Below are positions 9,640 to 18,146 of a stretch of DNA of 64,000 nucleotides, piece by piece. The position numbers and the translations under genes are program-made. Every line of letters starts with the position of its first letter. Position 1 is the first letter of the stretch. Source of the stretch: Nocardioides ungokensis (GTDB lineage: Bacteria; Actinomycetota; Actinomycetes; Propionibacteriales; Nocardioidaceae). The stretch covers positions 3,729,001 through 3,793,000 of the forward strand of contig NZ_CP059164.1 in the NCBI RefSeq assembly GCF_013466985.1, in the 5' to 3' direction. The notes under the pieces were generated by a model that was not told the origin of the DNA, searched no databases, and saw only the letters and a program-made list of their open reading frames with translations.

Positions 9640-12051
9640 TCAGAGCTTCTCCACCGGCGCGTAGCGGAGCAGGAGCCGCTTGACGCCCTCGGAGCCGAAG
9701 TCGATCGAGGCGACCGACTTGTCGGCGACTCCCTCCACGGCCACGACGGTGCCCATGCCGAACGAGTCGTGCAGCACGCGGTCGCCCGGCTCCAGGGCCG
9801 GGATCTCGCGGGCCGGCTTGGCCTTCGACGCGGCGTCCGCGCGGAGGGCGGCCGAGGAGAAGTTGCGACGACCTGCTGCGGTGGGCTGCCCCATCCGCGC
9901 CGGGGAGCCGCTGGCCAGGTCGGGCCGGCTCCACCGGGTCTGGGCGGCCTCGGTGCGGCGCCAGTCGACCAGGTCGACGGGCAGCTCGTCGAGGAAGCGT
10001 GACCCCGGGTTGTGGGACGGCGCGCCCCACGCGGAGCGGACCACGGCACGGGAGATGTAGAGGCGCTGCTGGGCCCGGGTCACGCCGACGTACGCAAGGC
10101 GACGCTCCTCCTCCAGCTCCGGCTGGTCACCGAGCGAGCGGGCGTGCGGGAAGACGCCGTCCTCCAGCCCGGTCAGGAAGACCACCGGGAACTCCAGGCC
10201 CTTAGCGGTGTGCAGGGTCATCAGCGTGACCACGCCATCACCGTCGTCGGGGATCTGGTCGGTGTCGGCGACCAGCGCGACCCGCTCGAGGAAGTCCCCC
10301 AGGCCGGGCGCGACCGTGCCGGCGTCCACGTCGGACGGGTCCGCGGACGGCCCGGCGACCGGGTCGTCGGAGAACTCGCGGGCGACCGCGACCAGCTCGG
10401 CGAGGTTCTCCACCCGGGTGTCGTCCTGCGGGTCGTCGGAGGCCTCCAGCTCGGCGAGGTAGCCCGAGCGGGACAGCACGCTCTCGAGGATGACGTCGGC
10501 GCGCTCCCCCGCCTCGACCATCGACTGGAGCTCCTCGACCATCGCGACGAAGCCCCGGATGTTGGTCAGCGACCGGGTCGCGAGGCCCGGAGCGTCCTCG
10601 GCGCGGCGCAGCGCCTCCCAGAAGGTGATCCGCTCGCGCTCGGCGAGCGCGTCGACGCAGGCGACCGCGCGGTCCCCGATGCCGCGCTTGGGGGTGTTGA
10701 GGATCCGGCGCAGGGAGACCTGGTCGGCCGGGTTGACCAGCATCCGCAGGTAGGCCAGGGCATCGCGCACCTCACGACGCTCGTAGAAGCGGACCCCGCC
10801 GACGACCTTGTAGGGCTGGCCGGTGCGGATGAACACCTCCTCGAACACGCGGGACTGGGCGTTGGTGCGGTAGAACACCGCCACGTCGGCCGCCCGGACG
10901 TCACCGGTGTCGACCAGCTTGTCGATCTCCTCGGAGACGAACCGGGCCTCGTCGTGCTCGTCGTCAGCGACGTAGCCGACGATCCGCTCGCCGTCCCCCG
11001 CGTCGGACCACAACCGCTTGGGCTTGCGGCCCTTGTTGTGGCCGATCACGGAGTTGGCCGCGGTCAGGATCGTCTGCGTGGAGCGGTAGTTCTGCTCCAG
11101 CAGGATCGAGGTGGCGTTCGGGAAGTCCTGCTCGAAGTCGAGGATGTTGCGGATGTTGGCACCGCGGAACGCGTAGATCGACTGGTCGGCGTCACCGACG
11201 ACCATCAGCTCGGCCGGCTCGACCCGCTCGGCCTCGGGGTCGGCCATCTCGGGGTCGTCGGCGCAGAGCTGGTGGATCAGGGCGTACTGCGCGTGGTTGG
11301 TGTCCTGGTACTCGTCGACCAGCACGTGGCGGAACCGCCGCCGGTAGGTCTCCCGCACCTCCGGGAAGGCCTGGAAGAGGTGCACGGTCATCATGATCAG
11401 GTCGTCGAAGTCCAGCGCGTTGGCCTCGCGCAGCCGCCGCTGGTAGAGCGTGTACGCCGCGGCGTAAGTCTCCTCGAGCTTGTTCTGCGCGTCCTTGGTC
11501 GCCTCCTCGGCGTCGTGCAGCTCGTTCTTGTGGTTCGACACCCAGTGCAGCACCGCATTGGGCTGGAAGCGCTTGGGGTCGAGGTCCATGTCCTTGCAGA
11601 CCAGCGTCATCAAGCGCTTCTGGTCGGCGGCGTCGTAGATGGAGAAGTTCGACTTGTAGCCGAATTTGTCGATCTCCTTGCGCAGGATCCGCACGCACGC
11701 GGAGTGGAACGTCGAGACCCACATGATCCGGGCCCGCTTGCCCACCAGGTCCTCGACCCGCTCCTTCATCTCGGCCGCGGCCTTGTTGGTGAAGGTGATC
11801 GCCAGGATCGAGCCGGGGTGCGCCTTGCGCTCGGAGATCAGCCACGCGATCCGCCGGGTGAGCACCCGCGTCTTGCCGGACCCGGCCCCGGCCACCACCA
11901 GCAGCGGCGCCCCTTCGTGGACGACGGCGGCGCGCTGCGGCTCGTTCAGCCCCTCGAGCAGCTCCTCGCGGGTGGGGCCGCGACGGGTGGTGCGCGGCTC
12001 CTCGGCGCCCTCGAGTCGCTCGAGCCCGGGCAGGGTGTTGGGGGTGCTCAT
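9640..12051 (-). CDS. pcrA: ATP-dependent DNA helicase PcrA/UvrD
   Basis: Superfamily 1A 3'-5' helicase for nucleotide-excision repair, plasmid/rolling-circle unwinding and removal of recombinase or polymerase from DNA. At 803 residues it has all the expected motifs in order: LNEPQRAAV (Q-motif area), GAGSGKT (Walker A), ITFTNKAAAEM (Ia), DEYQDTN (Walker B), GDADQSIYAFRGA (III), EQNYRST (IV), TLHTAKGLEFPVVFL (V), VGVTRAQ (VI). The C-terminus ends in a Tudor-like domain (PGDRVLHDSFGMGTVVAVEG) that in UvrD/PcrA contacts RNA polymerase. Start ATG 12051 (MSTPNTLPGL) was chosen because similarity begins soon after and a TAGGGT box lies 10 nt upstream. The frame is uninterrupted. It lies 13 bp from the stop of the GAF regulator and may be its operon partner. 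Confidence 0.97.
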   Translation of the reverse strand: MSTPNTLPGLERLEGAEEPRTTRRGPTREELLEGLNEPQRAAVVHEGAPLLVVAGAGSGKTRVLTRRIAWLISERKAHPGSILAITFTNKAAAEMKERVEDLVGKRARIMWVSTFHSACVRILRKEIDKFGYKSNFSIYDAADQKRLMTLVCKDMDLDPKRFQPNAVLHWVSNHKNELHDAEEATKDAQNKLEETYAAAYTLYQRRLREANALDFDDLIMMTVHLFQAFPEVRETYRRRFRHVLVDEYQDTNHAQYALIHQLCADDPEMADPEAERVEPAELMVVGDADQSIYAFRGANIRNILDFEQDFPNATSILLEQNYRSTQTILTAANSVIGHNKGRKPKRLWSDAGDGERIVGYVADDEHDEARFVSEEIDKLVDTGDVRAADVAVFYRTNAQSRVFEEVFIRTGQPYKVVGGVRFYERREVRDALAYLRMLVNPADQVSLRRILNTPKRGIGDRAVACVDALAERERITFWEALRRAEDAPGLATRSLTNIRGFVAMVEELQSMVEAGERADVILESVLSRSGYLAELEASDDPQDDTRVENLAELVAVAREFSDDPVAGPSADPSDVDAGTVAPGLGDFLERVALVADTDQIPDDGDGVVTLMTLHTAKGLEFPVVFLTGLEDGVFPHARSLGDQPELEEERRLAYVGVTRAQQRLYISRAVVRSAWGAPSHNPGSRFLDELPVDLVDWRRTEAAQTRWSRPDLASGSPARMGQPTAAGRRNFSSAALRADAASKAKPAREIPALEPGDRVLHDSFGMGTVVAVEGVADKSVASIDFGSEGVKRLLLRYAPVEKL

Positions 12052-12064
12052 CTCGGGGCCAACC

Positions 12065-13327
12065 CTACGTGCCGCCACCCCCAGGACGGACGGGTGAGTC
12101 AGCCCGCAGGCGCAGCACGACCGGCGCGCTCGAGCCCGGCAGCAGCGACCGCGGGTCGACCGGCAGCCGCACCTGCGCATCGAGGTGCGGCGCGAGGCGG
12201 TAGGGCTGGGTCATCAGCAGGCCGCCGAGCACCCGGCGCAGCCGGGACACCTCGGCCCGCACCGTGACCGGACGGCCCGGGGCCGCGAAGAGGTCGGCGG
12301 CCAGCTCCGACGCGGTGCGTCCGGTCGGACCGGCCTCGACGAGGGCGAGCAGGATCTCGGCGTGCCGGCGCGAGAGCCGTTGGGCCCACCGGCCGCTCGG
12401 ACCCGTCACCCGGACCTCGGGGTCACCGACCAGGTCCACGACCAGGGCCGAGGGTGCGACGTCCTCGAGCCCGTCGAGCCGGAGCAGCCAGCCGTCGGGC
12501 AGCGACTCCACGCGGGTGGCGCCGAGACGCGGCAGCCAGGCGTCGCCGTCGGCGAGGTCGTCGGGGAGCGCGACCCGGTCCGGAGCCCGGAGGCCGGCGG
12601 ACGCGGCGAGGTGCCCGTCCCGGTCGACCACCAGCGCCGGCCCCTCGATGCGCGCCAGCAGCGGGGCCGCGTGGCCGCGGAGCCGGTCGAGGCGCGCCCG
12701 GTGCTGCTCGACGATCTCGAGCGAGGCGAGCCGGGCAGCCATCTCCACCAGCGCCAGCTCCGCCGGGTGCAGGGTCCGGCTCGGCCCGCTGACGTCGACC
12801 ACGCCCAGGGAGCGGCCGGTCCACGGGTCGGTGACCGGGGCGGCCGCACACCCCCACCTGGTGTGTGACTCGACGAAGTGCTCGCCGCCCCGGATCTGCA
12901 CCGGTGTGCCGAGCACCAGGGCGGTGCCGATCGCGTTGGTGCCCACGTTCCCCTCGGTCCAGGCGGACCCGCGCACGAATCCCAGGTCGTCGGCCATCCG
13001 CTGGACCCGTGGGGTGCCCCGGCGCCACAGCACCCGGCCCTCCTCGTCGCTCACGACCACCAGCTGGCCCGCGTCGACCACCGACTCCAGGGAGCGCACC
13101 AGGCCGGGCACGACCCGGGCGAGGCCGCTGGACGACCGGCGGCGCTCGACCTCGACCTCGGGCAGCGGGGCGACCTCAGGGCCGCCCGCCGGGTCGAGCC
13201 CGCACAGGGCCATCCGACGCCAGGACGCAGCGATCTCGGCCCGGGGCGGCGCAGACCCGGCCGGGGGCCGGGCACCCGACAGCGTCGCCTCCCGGGCACG
13301 GCGTACGGCCAGGTCGGGGTCGTCCAC
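12065..13327 (-). CDS. GAF-domain transcriptional regulator, AcoR-like N-terminus with winged C-terminus
   Basis: About 420 residues. The central region (VVVSDEEGRVLWRRG, RMADDLGFVRGSAWTEGNVGTNAIGTAL, FVESHTRWGCAAAPVTDP, GVVDVSGPSRTLHP) matches the sensory GAF domain of AcoR/sigma-54-dependent-like activators. There is no AAA+ or Fis domain. The last 120 residues (RRHAEILLALVEAGPTGRTASELAADLF, VTVRAEVSRLRRVLGG) look like a winged-helix/OmpR-type DNA-binding domain. This GAF-plus-winged-helix family in actinobacteria commonly sits beside aldehyde dehydrogenase or monooxygenase genes. Start GTG 13327 because the residues following (VDDPDLAVRRAREA) begin the conserved region. It is transcribed divergently from the flavin monooxygenase, 111 bp away, and is its probable regulator. 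Confidence 0.82.
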   Translation of the reverse strand: MDDPDLAVRRAREATLSGARPPAGSAPPRAEIAASWRRMALCGLDPAGGPEVAPLPEVEVERRRSSSGLARVVPGLVRSLESVVDAGQLVVVSDEEGRVLWRRGTPRVQRMADDLGFVRGSAWTEGNVGTNAIGTALVLGTPVQIRGGEHFVESHTRWGCAAAPVTDPWTGRSLGVVDVSGPSRTLHPAELALVEMAARLASLEIVEQHRARLDRLRGHAAPLLARIEGPALVVDRDGHLAASAGLRAPDRVALPDDLADGDAWLPRLGATRVESLPDGWLLRLDGLEDVAPSALVVDLVGDPEVRVTGPSGRWAQRLSRRHAEILLALVEAGPTGRTASELAADLFAAPGRPVTVRAEVSRLRRVLGGLLMTQPYRLAPHLDAQVRLPVDPRSLLPGSSAPVVLRLRADSPVRPGGGGT

Positions 13328-13401
13328 CCTGCCGCCTTCCTGGGGACGGCGTACGAAGGGCTGCAACTCGCTGCAACCCTGTCGCGGCACCGTGACCCCG
13401 G

Positions 13402-13417
13402 TGTGTGCTCCATCACA
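13402..13417. promoter_or_regulatory. CRP/GlxR-like operator candidate
   Basis: TGTGT-GCTCCA-TCACA matches the TGTGA-N6-TCACA consensus at nine of ten fixed positions. It lies 21 nt before the monooxygenase start and within the divergent promoter region. GGCTGCAACTCGCTGCAACC, a direct repeat of GCTGCAAC just upstream, is another possible regulator site. Confidence 0.4.
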
Positions 13418-13438
13418 GCGTAGGTGAAGGAGACAACC

Positions 13439-15283
13439 ATGACCCAGACCATCGATCCCCCCGGCTCGACCACCGACAGCACGGCCACCGACCCCCAGTC
13501 GCGGGCCGAGACCTGGCTCTCCGGCTTCGAGGACGCCCTGCGGGCCCGCGACGTCGACCGGGCGGCCGGCATGTTCGCCGCCACCAGCTTCTGGCGCGAC
13601 CTCGTCGCGTTCTCGTGGAACATCACCACGGTCGAGAACCCCGCCGGGGTCGCCGAGCTGCTCACCGACACGGTGGAGCGCACGGACCCGAGCGGCTTCG
13701 CGACCAGCGAGCCAGCCGAGGAGGCAGGCGGCGTCACCACCGCGTGGTTCACCTTCGAGACCGCCGTCGGACGCGGCAAGGGGCTCCTGCGCCTGATCGA
13801 GGAGGGCGGCGCACCCCGGGCCTGGACGTTCCTCACCACGATCCACGAGCTCAAGGGCCACGAGGAGCCACGCGGTGACCGTCGGCCGAAGGGTGCCCAG
13901 CACGGCGCCGACAAGGACCGCACCACCTGGAAGGAGCGGCGCCAGGCCGAGTCCGAGTCGCTCGGGTCGACCACCCAGCCCTACGTGCTGGTCGTCGGCG
14001 GCGGCCAGGGCGGCATCGCCCTCGGCGCCAGGCTGCGCCAGCTCGGGGTGCCGAGCCTGGTCATCGACAAGCACGCCCGGCCCGGCGACCAGTGGCGCAA
14101 CCGCTACAAGTCGCTGTGCCTGCACGACCCGGTCTGGTACGACCACCTGCCCTACCTGAAGTTCCCGGACAACTGGCCGGTCTTCGCCCCCAAGGACAAG
14201 ATCGGCGACTGGCTGGAGTCGTACACGAAGGTGATGGAGGTGCCGTACTGGTCGAGCACCGTCGCCACGAGCGCGTCGTTCCACGAACCCACGCAGGAAT
14301 GGGTCGTGGAGGTCGAGCGTGACGGCCGACCCTTGACGTTGCGGCCCAAGCACCTGGTCCTCGCGACCGGGATGTCCGGAAAGCCCAACATCCCCGACCT
14401 GCCGGGCCAGGATGACTTCCTCGGCGACCAGCACCACTCCTCGGCACACCCCGGGCCCGACGCGTACGCCGGGAAGCGGTGCGTGGTCATCGGCAGCAAC
14501 AACAGCGCCTTCGACATCTGCGGGGCACTGTGGGAGCACGACGCCGACGTGACGATGGTGCAGCGGTCGAGCACGCACATCGTCAAGAGCGACAGCCTGA
14601 TGGACATCGGCCTCGGCGACCTCTACTCCGAGCGCGCGGTCGCGGCCGGCATGACGACGGAGAAGGCGGACCTCGTCTTCGCCTCACTGCCCTACCGGAT
14701 CATGCACACCTTCCAGATCCCGCTCTACGAGCAGATGGCCGAGCGGGACAAGGAATTCTACGAGCGCCTCGAGGCCGCCGGCTTCCAGCACGACTGGGGC
14801 GACGACGGGTCCGGGCTGTTCATGAAGTACCTGCGACGCGGCTCCGGCTACTACATCGACGTGGGCTCGGCCGACCTCGTGGCCGACGGCGAGGTGAAGC
14901 TGGCCCACGGACAGGTCGACCACCTGACCGAGGACTCCGTGGTGCTGGCCGACGGCACCGAGCTGCCGGCCGACCTCGTCGTCTACGCCACCGGGTACGG
15001 CTCGATGAACGGCTGGGCCGCCGACCTGATCTCCCAGGAGGTCGCCGACCGGGTCGGCAAGGTCTGGGGCCTCGGTTCGGACACCACCAAGGACCCCGGC
15101 CCCTGGGAGGGCGAGCAGCGCAACATGTGGAAGCCGACCCAGCAGGAGGCGCTGTGGTTCCACGGCGGCAACCTGCACCAGTCACGGCACTACTCGCTCT
15201 ACCTGGCCCTGCAGCTCAAGGCGCGGTTCGAGGGCATTCCCACCCCGGTGCACGGCCTGCAGGAGGTGCACCACCTGAGCTGA
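13439..15283 (+). CDS. Flavin-containing monooxygenase with N-terminal NTF2/SnoaL-like domain
   Basis: A 614-residue protein. Residues 20-140 (ETWLSGFEDALRARDVDRAAGMF, SFWRDLVAFSWNI, TAWFTFET) resemble an NTF2/SnoaL-like fold. From residue 180 a class B flavin monooxygenase-like body begins: VVGGGQGGIALGARL (FAD-binding GxGxxG), PGDQWRNRYKSLCLHDP, FLGDQHHSSAHPG (FMO-like fingerprint), VVIGSNNSAFDIC (NADPH-binding region) and VVYATGYGS. Such enzymes oxygenate ketones, N- or S-compounds using NAD(P)H; the substrate is not predictable. ATG 13439 is preceded by GAAGGAG. The gene stands alone, with a possible terminator at about 15287-15330, and is divergent from the GAF regulator. The whole frame is intact. 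Confidence 0.85.
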   Translation: MTQTIDPPGSTTDSTATDPQSRAETWLSGFEDALRARDVDRAAGMFAATSFWRDLVAFSWNITTVENPAGVAELLTDTVERTDPSGFATSEPAEEAGGVTTAWFTFETAVGRGKGLLRLIEEGGAPRAWTFLTTIHELKGHEEPRGDRRPKGAQHGADKDRTTWKERRQAESESLGSTTQPYVLVVGGGQGGIALGARLRQLGVPSLVIDKHARPGDQWRNRYKSLCLHDPVWYDHLPYLKFPDNWPVFAPKDKIGDWLESYTKVMEVPYWSSTVATSASFHEPTQEWVVEVERDGRPLTLRPKHLVLATGMSGKPNIPDLPGQDDFLGDQHHSSAHPGPDAYAGKRCVVIGSNNSAFDICGALWEHDADVTMVQRSSTHIVKSDSLMDIGLGDLYSERAVAAGMTTEKADLVFASLPYRIMHTFQIPLYEQMAERDKEFYERLEAAGFQHDWGDDGSGLFMKYLRRGSGYYIDVGSADLVADGEVKLAHGQVDHLTEDSVVLADGTELPADLVVYATGYGSMNGWAADLISQEVADRVGKVWGLGSDTTKDPGPWEGEQRNMWKPTQQEALWFHGGNLHQSRHYSLYLALQLKARFEGIPTPVHGLQEVHHLS

Positions 15284-15335
15284 CCGCGTGGGGTCCGGCC
15301 GGCGGCCGGGCCCCGCGGGGTCACCCCACGTCTCG

Positions 15336-15377
15336 GGTGTGACCAGTCGATCAGGTGTGACCAGTCGATCAGGTGTG
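15336..15377. repeat. 18-bp tandem repeat, 2.3 copies
   Basis: GGTGTGACCAGTCGATCA is repeated exactly at 15336-15353 and 15354-15371, with a partial third copy to 15377. It overlaps the stop codon of the small membrane-protein gene at 15369. Confidence 0.95.
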
Positions 15378-15725
15378 TACGGGCGACCAGAAGACTGCGA
15401 CGGCGATGTTGGCCAGCGTGAGCAGCAGCAGGCCGGCCCACAGCCCCTGCGGGATCCGCTCCTTGCGGACGTTGGCCATCACCAGCACGAGGATGGCAAG
15501 TCCGATCGCGAACTTCACCCCGACCTTGGCGTGGTCGACCGAGTCGTCATCCGCCTCGAGGACCCCGACGAGCAGCAGGCCGGCGACGAAGGCGGTGCCG
15601 ATCCCGTCGCGCATGGCCGGGTTGACGACCTTCTCGGGGAGCGGCGCCTGGACGAGCAGACCGCCGAGGAGCGACGCGAAGCCGACGATGTGGATGAACA
15701 GCAGCACCAGCCGCACAGTCTCCAT
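15369..15725 (-). CDS. Small four-helix membrane protein of unknown function
   Basis: A 118-residue protein I do not recognise. It has four hydrophobic segments: VRLVLLFIHIVGFASLLGGLLV, GTAFVAGLLLVGVLEA, VGVKFAIGLAILVLVMANV and AGLLLLTLANIAVAVFW, with polar loops (PEKVVNPAMRDG, DDDSVDHAK). Two histidines in or near helices (FIHIVG, DHAK) could bind metal or haem, but this is speculative. ATG 15725 has TAGGGT at 15732-15737, 6 nt upstream, so it is probably leaderless. Three copies of an 11-bp direct repeat lie just beyond that hexamer. It is divergent from the nickel transporter, so shared control is possible. Confidence 0.75.
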   Translation of the reverse strand: METVRLVLLFIHIVGFASLLGGLLVQAPLPEKVVNPAMRDGIGTAFVAGLLLVGVLEADDDSVDHAKVGVKFAIGLAILVLVMANVRKERIPQGLWAGLLLLTLANIAVAVFWSPVHT

Positions 15726-15737
15726 GCGCAGACCCTA

Positions 15738-15773
15738 GGCCAACCGATAGGCCAACCGATGGGGCCAACCGAT
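15738..15773. repeat. Triple GGCCAACCGAT direct repeat in a divergent promoter region
   Basis: Copies at 15738-15748, 15750-15760 and 15763-15773 are spaced 12-13 bp apart between the divergent small membrane-protein gene and the nickel transporter. The arrangement looks like operator iterons or a local tandem duplication. Confidence 0.85.
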
Positions 15774-15800
15774 GGTCCAGCGACGGGCCCACACACCTTG

Positions 15801-15817
15801 TTGCACATTGTTTGCAA
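15801..15817 (+). promoter_or_regulatory. Nur-like (nickel-responsive Fur-family) operator
   Basis: TTGCAC-ATTGT-TTGCAA matches the Streptomyces Nur box (tTGCaa-N5-ttGCAA) with one mismatch. Its right half (15812-15817) is also a plausible -35, with TAGGAT at 15836-15841 as the -10 (18-nt spacer), so binding would block polymerase. It lies directly in front of a nickel transporter gene. Confidence 0.7.
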
Positions 15818-15847
15818 CTGGGAACGACGCGCTCCTAGGATGTCGGC

Positions 15848-16942
15848 GTGACCCCGACGACGATCGACCGCCCCGCCCGTCGACCGCTCACCAAGGAACA
15901 GCGGGCCAGCCTGGTCCGCACCCTCGGATTCGTCCTCTTCCTGCACGTCGTGGGCTGGGGCCTGCTGCTGGGCTTCGTGGCACCGCACGGCTACCGGGTC
16001 GGGGGCCAGCTGCTCGGGGTCGGCCTCGGCATCACGGCGTACACCCTGGGCATGCGGCACGCCTTCGACGCCGACCACATCGCCGCCATCGACAACACCA
16101 CCCGCAAGCTGATGTCCGAGGGGCAGCGGCCGATGAGCACCGGCTTCTGGTTCAGCCTCGGACACTCCTCGGTCGTCTTCGTGATGGTGCTCGGCATCGC
16201 ACTCGGCGTGCGCGCGCTCTCCCGGGGGATCGGCAACGACAGCTCGACGCTGCAGCAGGTCACCGGGGTGTGGGGCACCACCGTCAGCGGCGTCTTCCTG
16301 CTGCTGATCGGGCTGATCAACCTCGCCGCGCTGATCGGCATCGTCGGCGTCTTCCGCGGCATGCGCCGCGGTGAGTACGACGAGGCGGAGCTCGAGCGCC
16401 AGCTCGACAAGCGCGGCTTCCTCAACCGGATCCTCGGCCGGGTCACGCGCGCCGTCTCCAAGCCGTGGCACATGTTCCCCACGGGATTCCTCTTCGGCCT
16501 CGGCTTCGACACGGTCTCGGAGATCGGCCTGCTCGTGATCGCCGGCGGGGCGGTCGCGGCCAACCTGCCGTGGTGGGCGGTGCTGACCCTGCCGGTGCTC
16601 TTCGCCGCCGGGATGTCCCTGCTCGACACCCTCGACGGGGCCTTCATGACCATGGCCTACGGGTGGGCGTTCTCCCGGCCGGTCCGCAAGATCTACTACA
16701 ACATCACCGTCACGGCGCTGTCCGTCGCGGTCGCGCTCATCATCGGCGGCATCGAGATCGTCCAGCTGGTGGCGGAGAAGGCCGGCATCACGCACGGACC
16801 CGTCGCGGCGATCGCCGGGCTGGACCTCAACCACGTGGGCTACGGCATCGTCGCGCTCTTCGTGGTCACCTGGGCGGTCTCGGTGACGGTGTGGCGGGTC
16901 GGCCGCATCGACGAGCGGTGGAGCGCCCAGCTCACCCGCTGA
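15848..16942 (+). CDS. Nickel/cobalt transporter, NiCoT (HoxN/NixA) family
   Basis: High-affinity Ni2+ (or Co2+) permease of 364 residues with eight predicted membrane helices. All four family signatures are visible: RHAFDADHIAAIDN (metal-selectivity motif in helix II), FSLGHSSVVF, LGFDTVSEIG and GMSLLDTLDGAFM. The start is GTG 15848, six nt after the TAGGAT -10 element, implying a leaderless mRNA; no Shine-Dalgarno sequence is present. A Nur-like box overlaps the -35, so expression is probably repressed when nickel is plentiful. That favours nickel rather than cobalt as substrate. No nickel enzyme (urease, hydrogenase, Ni-SOD) is encoded in this window. The end is marked by a 13-bp triple tandem repeat shared with the convergent neighbour. 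Confidence 0.92.
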   Translation: MTPTTIDRPARRPLTKEQRASLVRTLGFVLFLHVVGWGLLLGFVAPHGYRVGGQLLGVGLGITAYTLGMRHAFDADHIAAIDNTTRKLMSEGQRPMSTGFWFSLGHSSVVFVMVLGIALGVRALSRGIGNDSSTLQQVTGVWGTTVSGVFLLLIGLINLAALIGIVGVFRGMRRGEYDEAELERQLDKRGFLNRILGRVTRAVSKPWHMFPTGFLFGLGFDTVSEIGLLVIAGGAVAANLPWWAVLTLPVLFAAGMSLLDTLDGAFMTMAYGWAFSRPVRKIYYNITVTALSVAVALIIGGIEIVQLVAEKAGITHGPVAAIAGLDLNHVGYGIVALFVVTWAVSVTVWRVGRIDERWSAQLTR

Positions 16943-16967
16943 GCTCACCCGTTGGGCTCACCCGGCC
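16929..16967. repeat. 13-bp tandem repeat, three copies, spanning two convergent stop codons
   Basis: Units at 16929-16941, 16942-16954 and 16955-16967 share the core GCTCACCCG. The array covers the stop of the nickel transporter and the stop of the opposing membrane-protein gene, and no other terminator is visible between them. Confidence 0.85.
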
Positions 16968-17446
16968 CGGTCGAGGCCGTTCCTGGTGCGCCAGCGGTCG
17001 TAGTAGTGCACGAACCCGACCGGCTCGGCGAGCGTCGCCAGCGCGACGACGCCGAAGTAGAGGGACGCGGCGGGCGTGCCGTCGTGCCAGGAGCCCCACG
17101 CGAGGTAGGCGCACAGCGCGACGAGCGGGAGACCCGCCAGGGTGAGGAGCGTGGCGAACAGCCCGCACGCCCAGCTCGAGGTCCTCGTGCCTGCGCCCGG
17201 GGCCTCGGCGTGCACGTCATGCCTGACCTGCCAGCGGTCGTACCAGCCCACGAACGCGACCGGGAGACCGAGCGCCAGCAGCGTGACGCCGCCGTAGGTC
17301 ACGATCCACAGCCCGTCCCGCGCCACCCAGGCGTAGATCGCCCAGATGCCGAGCCACCCCGCCAGCACCAGTCCCGCGGTGAGCACCAGCGGAGTGGCCG
17401 CGGCGAGGAGGCCGTTCGTCGCCCTGGTCCCCCGGCTCAGCTCCAC
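16958..17446 (-). CDS. Four-helix membrane protein with internal duplication
   Basis: A 162-residue protein of unknown function built from two similar halves. Each has two hydrophobic helices and ends in an aromatic/basic motif: FVGWYDRWQVRHD in the first half and FVHYYDRWRTRNG in the second. Such two-fold duplication is typical of small transport or scaffold proteins, but I cannot name a family. The start is GTG 17446, with TACGCT at 17453-17458 six nt upstream, suggesting a leaderless transcript. It is convergent with the nickel transporter and follows, in the same direction, the response-regulator gene 40 bp upstream. Confidence 0.75.
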   Translation of the reverse strand: MELSRGTRATNGLLAAATPLVLTAGLVLAGWLGIWAIYAWVARDGLWIVTYGGVTLLALGLPVAFVGWYDRWQVRHDVHAEAPGAGTRTSSWACGLFATLLTLAGLPLVALCAYLAWGSWHDGTPAASLYFGVVALATLAEPVGFVHYYDRWRTRNGLDRAG

Positions 17447-17486
17447 GCAGCCAGCGTAGGCCGGAGGACCGGCTGCGCGTGCCCGA

Positions 17487-18146
17487 TCAGAGCAGGCGCC
17501 GGTCCGAGGCCCATCGGGTCAGCTCGTGCCGCGAGGAGAGCTGCAGCTTGCGCAGCACGCTGGACATGTGGGTCTCCACCGTCTTGATGGAGATGAACAG
17601 CTCCTTGGCGACCTCCTTGTAGGCGTAGCCGCGCGCGATCAGCCGCATCACCTCGCGCTCCCGCTCGGTGAGCCGGTCGAGGTCCTCGTCGACGGCCGCG
17701 ACGTCGATGGTCCCGGCGAAGGCGTCGAGCACGAAGCCAGCCAGCCGGGGCGAGAAGACGGCGTCGCCCTCGGCGACCCTGCGGATCGCCTGCACGAGCT
17801 CGGGCCCGGTGATGGTCTTGGTGACGTAGCCCCGGGCACCGCCCCGAATGGTGCCGATCACGTCCTCGGCCGCGTCGCTGACCGACAGCGCCAGGTAGCG
17901 CGAGTCCGGCCACGGCATCCGTCGCATCACCTCGGCCCCGCCGCCGCCGGGCAGGTGCACGTCGAGCAGCACCACGTCGGGGTGGTGCGCGGCGATCGCC
18001 GCCACGGCCTCGTCGACGTCGGCAGCCTCCGCCTTGATGGCGACGACGCCGGCGCCGGTCGCCTCGAGCTCGGCCCGGACCCCCCGCCGGAACATCGCGT
18101 GGTCGTCGACGATCACGACGCTCACCGGGACCTGCTCACTCATCAA
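17487..18146 (-). CDS. NarL/LuxR-family response regulator
   Basis: A 219-residue two-component regulator. The receiver domain (VVIVDDHAMFRRGVRAEL, VVLLDVHLPGGGGAEVM with the phosphoacceptor Asp, and a conserved Lys in GYVTKTITG) is followed by a LuxR HTH (LTEREREVMRLIARGYAYKEVAKELFISIKTVETHMSSVLRKL). AGGAGG lies six nt before ATG 18146. That start overlaps the 3' end of the PspC kinase gene by 11 bp, so kinase and regulator are translationally coupled cognates. Likely target: the inverted repeat at 19501-19543 between the kinase gene and the divergent PspC genes, an inference from layout. Confidence 0.93.
   Translation of the reverse strand: MMSEQVPVSVVIVDDHAMFRRGVRAELEATGAGVVAIKAEAADVDEAVAAIAAHHPDVVLLDVHLPGGGGAEVMRRMPWPDSRYLALSVSDAAEDVIGTIRGGARGYVTKTITGPELVQAIRRVAEGDAVFSPRLAGFVLDAFAGTIDVAAVDEDLDRLTEREREVMRLIARGYAYKEVAKELFISIKTVETHMSSVLRKLQLSSRHELTRWASDRRLL

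Noticed and set aside
10012..12267. Long plus-strand ORF opposite pcrA (751 codons)
   Set aside because: It is the antisense frame of pcrA, a frequent artefact in very GC-rich DNA, and shows no family resemblance.
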